A stretch of DNA of 64,000 bases from Polynucleobacter sp. MWH-Jannik1A5 (lineage in GTDB: Bacteria > Pseudomonadota > Gammaproteobacteria > Burkholderiales > Burkholderiaceae): positions 448,718 to 512,717 of the forward strand of contig NZ_JACVPQ010000001.1 of NCBI RefSeq assembly GCF_018881795.1. The letters run 5' to 3'. Below, piece after piece: positions 35,720 to 44,854 of this stretch. Position 1 is the stretch's first letter. Each line of letters opens with the position of its first letter. The notes under the pieces were generated by a model. It was given only the letters and a program-made list of their open reading frames with translations, did no database searches and was not told the DNA's origin. Both the position numbers and the translations under genes were made by a program.

Positions 35720-36580
35720 ATGCTGGATGAGCTGATTCGGAAAACGATTCGAGAAATGGTGGGCGGAAGTGGCCCACCAGTAGCGTTCTTAGTGCCAAAG
35801 GGTGACCGTGGTTTATTTGGCCCCGAATCAATAGCCTGGAAGGTGCATGCAGACTTTATTTCCATGATGATTGGTGGCATTAGCTCATTAATTCTTCAGG
35901 CACTACATCCACAAGCCTTAGCTGGAGTTTGGGATCATTCTTCATTTAGGGAAGATTTGAAGGGTCGACTCGGTAGAACGGCCTTTTTTATTGCAGCTAC
36001 TACATACGGTCCTACCGATATGGCAGACAACATTATTCATAAGGTTAATCAGATTCATACCAAAATTACTGGTCTCGATGAATTTGGCAAACCATACTCA
36101 GCCACCGATCCACATTTACTTGCTTGGGTACATCTCACAGAAACGCGCAGCTTCATGAGTTCTTTTGAGGTTTACCGTAAAGAAAAAATAAGCCCAAAAG
36201 AGAAAGATCAATATTTTTTAGAAATGAAATCTCTTGGCGAAAGAATGGGTGCCACTGGTATTCCAAATACTTATGCGGAGACTGAGCGCGCCATTAAAGC
36301 CTACATACCAGAGCTCTATTTTGGCGACCGGGCTAAGAGCATTATTGATTTACTCGATCATTTTCCAAGTAATCTGACTGCTAAACCTTTTATCAAGCTT
36401 ATTAGTCGCGCAGGATTTCTGAATCTTCCTGACTGGGTGTACCCAATTATCAAAAAACCAACACCCACTTATTTAGAGCGCCTTGCAGTTCAGAAGAGTA
36501 TCGACCTCATCGCCTACCCTGTGCGTGAAGCCCTGAAGGATGGGGTGGCTGCCCACTCCCTGCGTAGAGTGTATGGCTAA
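35720..36580 (+). CDS. Oxygenase MpaB family / DUF2236 protein
   Basis: A 286-residue helical protein of the DUF2236 (MpaB/latex-clearing-protein-like) family, inferred to bind haem b. It has MMIGGISSLILQALHPQALAGVWDHS (about residues 54-79), then FREDLKGRLGRTAFFIAATTYG and LLAWVHLTETRSF with histidines suited for haem coordination. Members are oxygenases or peroxygenases. It begins four bases after the Lon-N-domain gene on the same strand and is probably co-expressed. Confidence 0.85.
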   Translation: MLDELIRKTIREMVGGSGPPVAFLVPKGDRGLFGPESIAWKVHADFISMMIGGISSLILQALHPQALAGVWDHSSFREDLKGRLGRTAFFIAATTYGPTDMADNIIHKVNQIHTKITGLDEFGKPYSATDPHLLAWVHLTETRSFMSSFEVYRKEKISPKEKDQYFLEMKSLGERMGATGIPNTYAETERAIKAYIPELYFGDRAKSIIDLLDHFPSNLTAKPFIKLISRAGFLNLPDWVYPIIKKPTPTYLERLAVQKSIDLIAYPVREALKDGVAAHSLRRVYG

Positions 36581-36613
36581 CTTTTTACAAAAGAGTATTT
36601 TAGTCTTGGGTTA

Positions 36614-36787
36614 CTACTCAGATTTAGGCTTATCAGGATTGGGCTCTTCGTTCTTATCTTTAACTTGCAGATTCAAACTCGGTGCCGACATTTTTTCACC
36701 GTCCCAAACCTGGCCACACCAACACTCTCCAGCATCATTAATGATACAAACGCCGGATCCACAGCAACGCTTATCTGGGGCTTTCAT
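36614..36787 (-). CDS. Small Cys-rich protein, hypothetical
   Basis: A 57-residue open frame starting ATG at 36787: MKAPDKRCCGSGVCIINDAG, then ECWCGQVWDGEKMSAPSLNL, then a polar tail. Five cysteines (8, 9, 14, 22, 24) lie in about 17 residues, a likely metal or Fe-S site. The segment CCGSGVC-x9-WCGQxWDG looks like a conserved short motif. It is divergent from folB with 53 bases between the two start codons. The family is not recognised and the function is unknown. Confidence 0.7.
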   Translation of the reverse strand: MKAPDKRCCGSGVCIINDAGECWCGQVWDGEKMSAPSLNLQVKDKNEEPNPDKPKSE

Positions 36788-36840
36788 GATTCAAACCTTC
36801 TTTCCGATATCTGCTAATAAAAAATTTACTTGAAAACATT

Positions 36841-37233
36841 ATGACAACAAATGCCCGTATTGAATTAAAAGATCTTAAACTGCAAACGCAAATTGGAACC
36901 TATGGCCCGGGCGCTATTGTTCCAAAACAGCATCTTCTCGACTTAACTCTTTGGATAGACCCAAAATTGGTCCTTATCGCAGAAGATGTCATGGAAAATG
37001 TATTCGACTATGACCCCTTAGTCACTGAGATTGATCGATTAGCAGGCGATGGTCATTACGAAACCCAAGAAAGACTGATGACTAGGATCGTTCAGGCCTG
37101 CTCTAAATACCCCGAAATTGAGTCTCTTGAAATTGGTCTAAGAAAGCTGCCCGTCAGCGCAGGATCGGGTTCTCTAGGCGTTCGACTCTCCTTAGATAAT
37201 GCCGCCCTCAGGAACATGATGGATAAGAGCTGA
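36841..37233 (+). CDS. folB: Dihydroneopterin aldolase (FolB)
   Basis: A 130-residue protein of the FolB/dihydroneopterin aldolase fold: IELKDLKLQTQIGTYGPGAI at the N-terminus, VFDYDPLVTEIDRLAGDGHYETQERL in the middle and LEIGLRKLP at the end. These correspond to the substrate-pocket Tyr/Glu and Lys of the family. It makes 6-hydroxymethyl-dihydropterin in folate synthesis. An alternative is a FolX-like epimerase. folE2 is elsewhere in the window (44855). Confidence 0.85.
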   Translation: MTTNARIELKDLKLQTQIGTYGPGAIVPKQHLLDLTLWIDPKLVLIAEDVMENVFDYDPLVTEIDRLAGDGHYETQERLMTRIVQACSKYPEIESLEIGLRKLPVSAGSGSLGVRLSLDNAALRNMMDKS

Positions 37234-37343
37234 CTACCGTAAATTGGCTCGTATGAAACTGAGAATCTCATCATAAAGCTCTCGAATTTTTCGAATCAAT
37301 TTCATACCTATCATCTTAAGCGATTCTCTTTAAAGTAAACATC

Positions 37344-37916
37344 ATGAAAATTGCCTTCTCCTTCTTTATTAGCGCATTACTTACTATCGTCGCCATGCCA
37401 GCAAGCGCAAACCTTGCAAGTAGCCTTAGTGATGGACAGCATGTTTTGCTGATGCGTCATGCTGATGCGCCTGGCTATGGAGATCCAGCAGGCTATCAAC
37501 TAGATAAATGCTCTACCCAAAGAAATCTGGGTGATCGAGGCAAGAAGCAGGCAATGCTGATAGGCCAGTGGTTGAGTAATCAAGGGATTACTTCTGCAAA
37601 AGTGATGAGTAGCCCCTGGTGTCGCTGTATTGATACTGCAAAACTACTAAATAAGGGTCAAGTCACTATTGCCCCTGCGCTTGGCTCCTTCTTTGACGAT
37701 ATGAGCATGGAAAAAGAGCAAACCCGAAATCTGGAAAAACTCATTCAGGTTCAGCTAAATGAAAATCCCAAGATACCCATCATCTTGGTCACACATCATG
37801 TGAATATCCAAGCCTACACTGGAAAAGTAGTGAATGTTGGAGACATGGTTCTAGCTAAAGCAGATAAGAATGGTAAGTTTTTATCTCAACAAATCTATCC
37901 AAGCCCAAGTTTTTAA
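37344..37916 (+). CDS. Secreted histidine phosphatase family protein
   Basis: A 190-residue protein with a signal peptide (about 1-23, ending MPASANL). Its histidine-phosphatase core has LLMRHADAPGYGDP (catalytic RH-x-D form, His near 38), SSPWCRCIDTAKLL and VTHHVNIQAYTG (second His). It is therefore a periplasmic phosphohydrolase of unknown substrate. A bidirectional terminator follows the gene. Confidence 0.88.
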   Translation: MKIAFSFFISALLTIVAMPASANLASSLSDGQHVLLMRHADAPGYGDPAGYQLDKCSTQRNLGDRGKKQAMLIGQWLSNQGITSAKVMSSPWCRCIDTAKLLNKGQVTIAPALGSFFDDMSMEKEQTRNLEKLIQVQLNENPKIPIILVTHHVNIQAYTGKVVNVGDMVLAKADKNGKFLSQQIYPSPSF

Positions 37917-37938
37917 CGCTTTTCTTTGCGTATAAAAG

Positions 37939-37964
37939 AAAACCACCCGAAGGTGGTTTTTTTA
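37939..37964 (+). terminator. Bidirectional terminator between phosphatase and rpoD-tRNA
   Basis: ACCACC-CGAA-GGTGGT stem-loop with seven T on the plus side and TTTTCTTTTA on the minus side. It lies 22 bases after the phosphatase stop and 5 bases beyond the tRNA 3' end. The 14-base core CCACCCGAAGGTGG is identical to that of the terminator at 27793. Confidence 0.88.
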
Positions 37965-37968
37965 CTTC

Positions 37969-38045
37969 TGGTGGGCCCACCAGGACTTGAACCTGGGACC
38001 AAAGGATTATGAGTCCTCTGCTCTAACCAACTGAGCTATGGGCCC
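37969..38045 (-). tRNA. tRNA with CAU anticodon (Ile2 or elongator Met)
   Basis: A complete 77-base cloverleaf on the minus strand with the 7-base-pair acceptor GGGCCCA/TGGGCCC, an encoded CCA end and anticodon CAU in the loop CTCATAA. The D-arm is AGCTCAGTTGGTTAGAGC and the T-arm contains GGTTCAAGTCC. The acceptor and T-arm resemble tRNA-Ile2, whose C34 is converted to lysidine by TilS, more than elongator Met, but sequence alone does not settle it. It lies 12 bases downstream of rpoD and may be cut from the rpoD transcript. Confidence 0.93.
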
Positions 38046-38057
38046 GTTAGTCTTGGA

Positions 38058-40655
38058 TCAATCTTCTTCGAGGAAGGTCTTGAGTTTGTCGCTACGGCTT
38101 GGATGACGCATTTTGCGCAGAGCCTTAGCTTCAATCTGACGAATACGCTCACGAGTAACGTCAAACTGTTTGCCCACTTCTTCGAGAGTGTGATCAGTGC
38201 TCATCTCAACACCAAAGCGCATACGCAATACTTTTGCTTCGCGTGGTGTCAATGAATCGAGAACGTCTTTCACAACATCGCGCATAGAGTCATGCAATGC
38301 TGCTTCTGCCGGAGCCAATGTATTACCGTCTTCGATGAAGTCACCCAAATGAGAATCTTCATCGTCACCAATTGGTGTCTCCATGGAGATAGGCTCTTTA
38401 GCAATCTTCATGATCTTACGGATCTTGTCTTCTGGAATCTCCATCTTCAGTGCCAATGTTGCAGCATCTGGCTCGTGACCAGTCTCTTGCAAAATTTGAC
38501 GGCTGATACGGTTCATCTTGTTGATCGTCTCAATCATGTGAACTGGGATACGGATCGTACGCGCTTGGTCAGCAATCGAACGAGTAATCGCCTGACGAAT
38601 CCACCATGTTGCATAAGTAGAGAACTTATAACCACGACGGTATTCAAACTTATCTACCGCCTTCATCAAGCCAATATTGCCTTCTTGAATCAGATCCAAG
38701 AACTGCAAGCCACGGTTGGTGTATTTCTTAGCAATCGAGATTACCAAACGTAAGTTGGCTACAGTCATTTCACGTTTCGCTTCGCGGGCACGCTTCTCGC
38801 CGGCGATCATTTGTTTATTCACTTCTTTTAATTCTGGAAGTGGAATAACAACATTCTTCTGAATATCAATCAACTTCTGTTGCAATTCTTGAATTGCTGG
38901 AACGTTACGCTGCAAGAGTGCGCTGTATGGCTTGTTCTCTTTGAGCAACTTGTCAGTCCAGGTCAAGTTCATAGACATCTTAGGGAAGTCTTTTAGTACT
39001 TCACCACGATTAACGCCAACTTTGTCTACCAACAAGCTCACGATGCCACGCTCAAGCTTCCATACTTGGTCTACTTGTGAGCGCATGGTGTCGCATAACT
39101 TCTCAACACTTTTCGCTGTTAAACGGAAACCCAGTAATTCAGCACGAATGGCATCTTGCGCCTTCACGTATGCAGGACAGTTGTAACCGTCTTTATCAAA
39201 CGCGCGACGCATCTTGTCAGCTTGTGTACGAACGATTGCAAACTTCTCTAAAGAAATCTGCTTTAACTCCTCTAATTGCTTAGCGTTTGCCGTTGCAGCA
39301 CCGCCGCCACCACCGCCAGCATCATCCTCTTCGCCCTCTTCACCTTCTTCAGCGTCTGGATCAACTTCTGGCTCTTCAGGTCCGAGCTTAATATCTTCTG
39401 CATTTGGATCAACCAAACCATCCACAAACTGGTCGATCTCCATCTCACCGCTAGCGATCTTGTCAACGTTACTCAGAATCTCAGCAATGGTTACAGGGCA
39501 AGCAGCCAAAGCCATCACCATGTCTTTGAGACCAGCTTCAATCTTCTTCGCAATCACGATCTCGCCTTCGCGAGTCAACAAGTCAACCGTACCCATTTCA
39601 CGCATATACATACGTACTGGATCGGTAGTGCGTCCGAACTCGGAATCAACAGTAGATAAAGCGGCTTCAGCCTCTTCTTCAGCCTCTTCTTCAGAAGCTG
39701 CAGCAGCTGTATTGTCAGAAAGAATTAATGTTTCTGCGTCTGGTGCCTGTTCGTAAACGGTAATACCGATGTCATTGAGTAAGCTAATCAAAGTTTCTAA
39801 TGCGTCCGCATCAGACAACTCGTCAGACATCACGTCATTCATCTCGCCATGGGTTAAGTAACCCTTGGACATACCCATCTTGATCAAAGTCTTCAAGCGA
39901 GCACGACGTAACTCTTGTTGCTCTTCAGTTCCTAACTGTTGAGCAGCAAACTCTTTTAAGAGCGCCTTTTCTTTCGCCTTACGCTCGCGCGCTTTTTGAC
40001 GATCCGTTAATACCGGCTCCGCATTATCCGCAGGTGCGTCTGCTTTCGCTTTGCGGCCACGCTTCTTTTCTTCTTCAACAACTACAGGTGCTTCTAGTTC
40101 TGCAGTCTTAGCTTTTTTGCCTTTGACTTCTTTTACATCTTTAGTTTCTTTTGCTGCTTTTGTTTCTTTAACTGGCTCAGCCTTAGGCGCTGCTACTGCT
40201 TTACCTTTTTTGGCCAGCTCAACTTTGATTTCTGCTTTAGCGGATTTCGCAGGAGCTTTAACAGCCGGTTTAGCCGGAGCTGGTTTTGCTGCGGCCTTTG
40301 CTGGTTTAGCGGCTGGCTTTGCAGCTGCCTTTACTGGCTTGGCTGGAGCTTTTGCTTTAGCAACTGGCTTAGCTGGAGTCTTTGTTTTGGCAACTGGCTT
40401 TGCAGCTGCCTTTACTGGCTTAGCAGGAGCTTTTGCTTTAGCAACTGGCTTAGCTGGAGTCTTTGCTTTAGCAACTGGTTTTGCAGCTGCCTTTACTGGC
40501 TTAGCTGGAGCTTTTGCTTTAGCTGCAGGTTTAGGAGCAGCCTTTACTGGCTTAGCAGGAGCTTTTGCTTTAGCTGCAGGTTTAGCAGCAACCTTTACTG
40601 GCTTAGCAGGTGTTTTCGCTTTTGGAGCTGGTTTTTTGGTCTTGGTATTCGGCAT
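38058..40655 (-). CDS. rpoD: Primary sigma factor RpoD with repeat-rich N-terminal extension
   Basis: An 865-residue housekeeping sigma factor. Residues 11-115 are made of 17-residue and 10-residue repeats of the type [17 protein letters not shown], followed by an acidic/basic linker to about 220. Region 1.1 ([20 protein letters not shown]) begins near 250, region 1.2 ([21 protein letters not shown]) near 345, then an acidic Gly-rich non-conserved region. Region 2 is [20 protein letters not shown] with [10 protein letters not shown], and region 4.2 is [18 protein letters not shown]. Core regions look complete. It is the last protein gene of the rpsU-yqeY-dnaG-rpoD block. Confidence 0.97.
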   Translation of the reverse strand: MPNTKTKKPAPKAKTPAKPVKVAAKPAAKAKAPAKPVKAAPKPAAKAKAPAKPVKAAAKPVAKAKTPAKPVAKAKAPAKPVKAAAKPVAKTKTPAKPVAKAKAPAKPVKAAAKPAAKPAKAAAKPAPAKPAVKAPAKSAKAEIKVELAKKGKAVAAPKAEPVKETKAAKETKDVKEVKGKKAKTAELEAPVVVEEEKKRGRKAKADAPADNAEPVLTDRQKARERKAKEKALLKEFAAQQLGTEEQQELRRARLKTLIKMGMSKGYLTHGEMNDVMSDELSDADALETLISLLNDIGITVYEQAPDAETLILSDNTAAAASEEEAEEEAEAALSTVDSEFGRTTDPVRMYMREMGTVDLLTREGEIVIAKKIEAGLKDMVMALAACPVTIAEILSNVDKIASGEMEIDQFVDGLVDPNAEDIKLGPEEPEVDPDAEEGEEGEEDDAGGGGGGAATANAKQLEELKQISLEKFAIVRTQADKMRRAFDKDGYNCPAYVKAQDAIRAELLGFRLTAKSVEKLCDTMRSQVDQVWKLERGIVSLLVDKVGVNRGEVLKDFPKMSMNLTWTDKLLKENKPYSALLQRNVPAIQELQQKLIDIQKNVVIPLPELKEVNKQMIAGEKRAREAKREMTVANLRLVISIAKKYTNRGLQFLDLIQEGNIGLMKAVDKFEYRRGYKFSTYATWWIRQAITRSIADQARTIRIPVHMIETINKMNRISRQILQETGHEPDAATLALKMEIPEDKIRKIMKIAKEPISMETPIGDDEDSHLGDFIEDGNTLAPAEAALHDSMRDVVKDVLDSLTPREAKVLRMRFGVEMSTDHTLEEVGKQFDVTRERIRQIEAKALRKMRHPSRSDKLKTFLEED

Positions 40656-40888
40656 TTATTAGCACTTACTCACATTACTGTTGTTGATATCGACTGATGA
40701 AACACAGCCCCGCGTTACTCACTTACCCACTTACCCCAAATTTCATCAAAATAAAGCGCAAGTGGCTGAATTAAATCGGTTTTTTCTTGGGAACAGAGGA
40801 TTATAGTCGATTGCGACTTTTTAACCCTCTTCTTACCTAAAAATATGGGGTAATTTCAGAGGATTTCTAGGGGTGTTTTCAGAAATTC

Positions 40889-42856
40889 TTAGGAGAATTT
40901 CAGCTTTTCGCCCAATTCCCGATATCGGGCCCGATCTTGCTCGGTAGCGGTACTTCCGGCGATCTTTTGCGCAATTTCCGTCATTTCTTGCTTGAGGTGG
41001 GTTAATTCCAGTTTTTTGAACGCTCCATCCAAATCTGCAGCAGCGCCATCGAGCTCTAGATCGGAGCCCATCACACGATTTCTGAGTACCTCATACAGCG
41101 GGGCCAACTCACTTCGAGAAAGTTGATCTTGGAACATCGCAAATGCTCCCGCACCTGCAGTAGCTGGTTTACCACCCTCACCTGGAATCAACTCAACCAA
41201 GTCACACTGCGCTAAAAGATCTTTCATCAAAGCATGGGCTTTTTCAGATCTTTGCTCAGCAGCCTTTAATGCAAGCGCGCGCTTATTTGCATCTAAGGCT
41301 TTTCCCAAATGTGGAAACTGAATAATCACACGCAGCATTTGCTCCGCTAAATCCGTTGGTGCTTTTGGAGGCTCAATGTTTTGAGTGGCAACACGTTTTG
41401 CAGATCCCTTAGATGCTTGCCAAGGTGCACCTTGACGATTGCCATTGCCTGAAAAAGTATTTTGATTATTTTGATTGCCTTGACTGCCTGGAGTTCTAGC
41501 TTGCATCGGCTGGTAAGTAGTTTGGCGCACGGGTGCAGGCGCCACTGTCAAGCCACAAAATGCTTCAAGCTCAGCTGGAGTGGTGTTGGTGCGAATAGCC
41601 AACTCACGCAAGATTTGGGTGCGCAATGCGATTGGCGGCATCGACAATAAAAGGGGCTTGGCAGCATGATGAGTATGGGCTCTTCCTTCAGGGGTAGTTT
41701 GCTCATGCCCCTCACTAACAACCTTGAAGAAGAAGCTAGAGATAGACATAGCCTCTTTGATAACTTTTTCAAATGCCGGCGCACCATAAGCACGCACATA
41801 ACTATCTGGGTCATGCTCTGTCGGCAAAAATAAGAAACGAATTTCTTTATCGTCTGACATTAAAGGCAAACAAGCCTCGAGTGCTCGTTGAGCCGCACGC
41901 TGTCCAGCAGAGTCACCATCAAATGAGAACACCACCTTATCGGTTTGACGTAATAACATACGAACGTGGTTAGCAGTGCAGGCAGTACCTAAAGTAGCAA
42001 CCGCATTTGGAAACCCCAGTTGCGCTAGTGCCACTACATCCATATAACCTTCACACACCAAGACATACTCTTGCGCGCGAATCGCTTGCCTTGCTTCAAA
42101 CAAACCGTAGAGCGTATTGCCCTTAGAAAAGAGTGGCGTCTCTGGAGAATTTAAATATTTAGGCTCGCCCTGATCCAAGATGCGCCCACCAAAGCCAATA
42201 GTTTGACCTTTAGGATTGCGAATTGGGAACATGATGCGATCGCGGAAACGGTCATAGCGCTTTACATTTGCGCCTTCGGATTGCTCACCCTGAATGAGTA
42301 GACCGCCCTCTAACAATGTCTTGGCAACTTCATCATTGGAATAAGTTCCAAAGACCGCTTCTAGGCCCTGCCAGCCATCAGGCGCATAACCTAAGGCATA
42401 GCGTTTTGCGATCTCACCAGTAAGACCACGACCTTTGAGGTATTCAACAGCTCGGGTGCTGCCCTTAAGTTGCTGGCGATACCAATCTGCCGCAGAACTC
42501 ATTACCTCACTCAGTGCCATGGCTTGCTGCTGACGAGCAACGTCATTTGCCGTGCGCTCTTCTCGAGGAACATCTAATCCAGCAGAACGCGCTAGATCTT
42601 CAATAGCATCTACATATCCAAGACCGGAATACTCCATTAAGAAGCTAATGGCAGATCCGTGTGCGCCACAGCCAAAGCAGTGATAAAACTGCTTGGTTGG
42701 TGACACTGAAAATGAAGGAGACTTTTCCGAATGAAAAGGGCACAAACCCTGAAAGTTCGCGCCCGCTTTTTTTAACTTTACGTGCTGCCCAACCACATCA
42801 ACGATGTCTACCCGATTTAACAGATCGGCAATAAAGGATTGTGGGATGAGTGCCAT
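40889..42856 (-). CDS. dnaG: DNA primase DnaG
   Basis: A 655-residue bacterial primase that makes RNA primers at the replication fork. The N-terminal CHC2 zinc finger has C39, H42, C60 and C63 (CPFHSEKS, HCFGCG). The catalytic TOPRIM domain has VLVCEGYMDVVAL and FSFDGDSAGQRAAQRAL. A linker rich in Gln/Asn follows (about 445-470), and then the C-terminal helicase-binding domain. The intervening region to rpoD (40656-40888) holds no gene. Confidence 0.97.
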   Translation of the reverse strand: MALIPQSFIADLLNRVDIVDVVGQHVKLKKAGANFQGLCPFHSEKSPSFSVSPTKQFYHCFGCGAHGSAISFLMEYSGLGYVDAIEDLARSAGLDVPREERTANDVARQQQAMALSEVMSSAADWYRQQLKGSTRAVEYLKGRGLTGEIAKRYALGYAPDGWQGLEAVFGTYSNDEVAKTLLEGGLLIQGEQSEGANVKRYDRFRDRIMFPIRNPKGQTIGFGGRILDQGEPKYLNSPETPLFSKGNTLYGLFEARQAIRAQEYVLVCEGYMDVVALAQLGFPNAVATLGTACTANHVRMLLRQTDKVVFSFDGDSAGQRAAQRALEACLPLMSDDKEIRFLFLPTEHDPDSYVRAYGAPAFEKVIKEAMSISSFFFKVVSEGHEQTTPEGRAHTHHAAKPLLLSMPPIALRTQILRELAIRTNTTPAELEAFCGLTVAPAPVRQTTYQPMQARTPGSQGNQNNQNTFSGNGNRQGAPWQASKGSAKRVATQNIEPPKAPTDLAEQMLRVIIQFPHLGKALDANKRALALKAAEQRSEKAHALMKDLLAQCDLVELIPGEGGKPATAGAGAFAMFQDQLSRSELAPLYEVLRNRVMGSDLELDGAAADLDGAFKKLELTHLKQEMTEIAQKIAGSTATEQDRARYRELGEKLKFS

Positions 42857-42892
42857 AAGGCGAGTATGAAACTGTTTCGCTTATTTGGATAC

Positions 42893-43339
42893 TTACTTGG
42901 CGAGTGCGGCTTTTACCAAACCAGAAACTTTACCCATATCTGCTTTACCAGCCAATTGACCTTTAAGAACGCCAATCACCTTACCCATATCCTGCGGGCC
43001 AGCAGCGCCAGTAGAAGCAACGGCAGCAGCTACTGCAGCCTCTACTTCAGCATCAGATAACTGCGCTGGCAAGTACGTCTGCAAGATCACCATCTCGGCA
43101 GCTTCAATCGCAACCAAATCATCGCGCCCAGCTTTTTCAAACTGCGAGATGGAGTCTTTACGTTGCTTAATCATTTTTTCAACGGTAGCAATGACGCCAG
43201 CATCATCAACCACGATACGCTCATCTACTTCACGTTGCTTAATGGCTGCCAATAAAAGACGAATGGTTCCTAGGCGCTCAACTTCTTTTGCGCGCATAGC
43301 ATTTTTCATATCTTCGGTAATTTGATCTTTTAGAGTCAT
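42893..43339 (-). CDS. GatB/YqeY domain-containing protein
   Basis: A 148-residue YqeY-family protein (MTLKDQITEDMKNAMRAKEVERLGTIRLLLAAIKQREVD). It has the C-terminal helical domain fold found at the end of GatB, GQDMGKVIGVLKGQLAGKADMGKVSGLVKAAL-like at the end. A role in tRNA amidation is suggested by homology but not shown. The start is ATG at 43339; an upstream in-frame start adds 18 unlikely residues. It lies between rpsU and dnaG, the usual order in betaproteobacteria. Confidence 0.9.
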   Translation of the reverse strand: MTLKDQITEDMKNAMRAKEVERLGTIRLLLAAIKQREVDERIVVDDAGVIATVEKMIKQRKDSISQFEKAGRDDLVAIEAAEMVILQTYLPAQLSDAEVEAAVAAAVASTGAAGPQDMGKVIGVLKGQLAGKADMGKVSGLVKAALAK

Positions 43340-43395
43340 GGCTTTATTCCTGGGTGTTGAATATATTTTGCTGCACAGCGTTTGGCAATTCAAAA

Positions 43396-43432
43396 AGCAA
43401 AAACCCGCTGCGTTTCACCGTCAGCGGGTTTC
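43396..43432 (-). terminator. Terminator or attenuator downstream of rpsU
   Basis: Minus-strand AAACCCGCTG / CAGCGGGTTT stem with an 11-base loop and a trailing TTTTTGCTTTTTG tract, about 35 bases after rpsU. It probably limits read-through from rpsU into yqeY-dnaG-rpoD, as in the classical macromolecular synthesis operon. Confidence 0.75.
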
Positions 43433-43466
43433 AAAGCTTCTCGGTGAAGAGAGCTTTTAAATTCTA

Positions 43467-43679
43467 TTAGTAAAGCTTCTTAGGCAACATTTGGCTGCGA
43501 ATACGCTTGTAATGGCGCTTAGCAGCTGCAGCCTTCTTACGCTTACGCTCAGCCGTTGGCTTCTCGTAGAACTCGCGTGCACGCAAGTCTGTCAAAAGGC
43601 CATTCTTTTCAATGGTGCGCTTGAAACGGCGCAATGCCACTTCAAATGGTTCGTTTTCGCGGAGGCGGACTGTAGTCAT
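43467..43679 (-). CDS. rpsU: 30S ribosomal protein S21
   Basis: A 70-residue basic protein with the S21 pattern: [20 protein letters not shown], then [36 protein letters not shown]. It sits in the small ribosomal subunit near the anti-Shine-Dalgarno region. It is the first gene of the rpsU-yqeY-dnaG-rpoD block and is divergent from tsaD with 77 bases between them. Confidence 0.97.
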   Translation of the reverse strand: MTTVRLRENEPFEVALRRFKRTIEKNGLLTDLRAREFYEKPTAERKRKKAAAAKRHYKRIRSQMLPKKLY

Positions 43680-43732
43680 ACTTGTTTAACTCGTATATGC
43701 TCGAAAAATATCGAAAAATTAACTGAATTGCG

Positions 43733-43741
43733 ATTCTAGCA
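43733..43741 (-). promoter_or_regulatory. Candidate extended -10 element for rpsU
   Basis: The minus strand reads TGCTAGAAT, an extended -10 (TGnTATAAT-like) about 54 bases upstream of the rpsU ATG. Its -35 region would fall in the first codons of the divergent tsaD gene and is weak. Confidence 0.4.
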
Positions 43742-43756
43742 CGACCAAGCGAAAAA

Positions 43757-44830
43757 ATGATTGTTTTAGGAATAGAAACTTCTTGTGACGAGACCGGGGT
43801 GGCTTTATACAACACCGCCCCTTGGGAAGAGGGTAAACCAGCCTTCCAAGGCATACTGGGCCAGGGTTTGCACTCCCAGATCGCCATGCACCGGGACTAT
43901 GGGGGTGTTGTCCCAGAATTAGCCTCCCGTGACCATATTCGCCGTGTTTTACCCCTTTTAGACCAGTCTTTAGCCCAATCTGGTCTCAAGCTGGCCGATA
44001 TTGATGCCGTTGCCTTTACTCAAGGTCCAGGGCTGGCAGGCGCCCTTCTCGTGGGCAGTGCTTTTGCCAAATCCCTGGCCCAAGGCCTCAATTTGCCTTC
44101 AATTGGGGTTCATCACCTCGAAGGACACCTGCTTTCACCACTTTTAGGTCAAACAGCCCCTCAATTTCCCTTTATTGCTCTTCTGGTATCCGGCGGCCAT
44201 ACCCAACTCATGAAAGTCTCTGGCATTGGGCAATATGAGCTTCTGGGCGAAACCTTAGATGATGCAGCAGGCGAAGCTTTTGATAAGACGGCCAAATTAC
44301 TCGGGCTCGACTACCCAGGTGGTGCTGCAATTTCTAAATTAGCTGAGCAAGGACGTTCCGGTATTTTTGATTTACCAAAACCCATGCTGCACTCGGGCGA
44401 TCTGGATTTCTCTTTCTCTGGATTGAAAACAGCCGTTCTCAACCAAGTCAAAAAGTTTGAAGATAAAAAGATTGTCGACACATCTGAAGTGACGCAGTTT
44501 CATGCGGACCTCGCTAGATCTTTTGTCGATGCGATTGTTGCAGTACTAGTCAGTAAATCTGAAAAAGCACTAAAGCAAACTGGTTGCAAACATCTAGTGC
44601 TTGCTGGTGGTGTTGGCGCTAATTTACAACTGCGTAGTGCATTAAATGAAAAAGCTGCGCGAAATGGTTTTGAAGTGCACTACCCGCCACTAGAGTTATG
44701 TACTGATAATGGCGTGATGATTGCATTTGCTGGAGCACTGCGAATGTTAGCTAAAAATAATGGCTCCACAACATCTGGAGCCTTTGATATCAAACCCCGT
44801 TGGGATTTGCAAAGCAATAATTTAACTTAA
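43757..44830 (+). CDS. tsaD: tRNA threonylcarbamoyladenosine transferase TsaD
   Basis: A 357-residue ASKHA-fold metalloprotein that, with TsaB and TsaE, adds threonylcarbamoyl to A37 of ANN-decoding tRNAs. It starts [17 protein letters not shown] and carries [15 protein letters not shown], the metal-binding HLEGHLLSP (H-x3-H), [11 protein letters not shown] and CTDNGVMIA near the end. The length matches the family. It is divergent from rpsU, a common arrangement. Confidence 0.97.
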   Translation: MIVLGIETSCDETGVALYNTAPWEEGKPAFQGILGQGLHSQIAMHRDYGGVVPELASRDHIRRVLPLLDQSLAQSGLKLADIDAVAFTQGPGLAGALLVGSAFAKSLAQGLNLPSIGVHHLEGHLLSPLLGQTAPQFPFIALLVSGGHTQLMKVSGIGQYELLGETLDDAAGEAFDKTAKLLGLDYPGGAAISKLAEQGRSGIFDLPKPMLHSGDLDFSFSGLKTAVLNQVKKFEDKKIVDTSEVTQFHADLARSFVDAIVAVLVSKSEKALKQTGCKHLVLAGGVGANLQLRSALNEKAARNGFEVHYPPLELCTDNGVMIAFAGALRMLAKNNGSTTSGAFDIKPRWDLQSNNLT

Positions 44831-44854
44831 GTATTTAGCTTGCTGAGTTGCTAC

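Noticed and set aside
39214..39756. A 180-codon plus-strand frame opposite the middle of rpoD
   Set aside because: Serine-rich shadow of the acidic linker; rpoD is certain in the other strand.
40311..40625. CRISPR-like repeat array
   Set aside because: The repeats are in-frame coding units of rpoD with no variable spacers.
40051..40662. A 203-codon plus-strand frame opposite rpoD
   Set aside because: It is the complement of the Lys/Pro/Ala repeat region; low-complexity Ala/Gly/Leu product with no ribosome-binding site.
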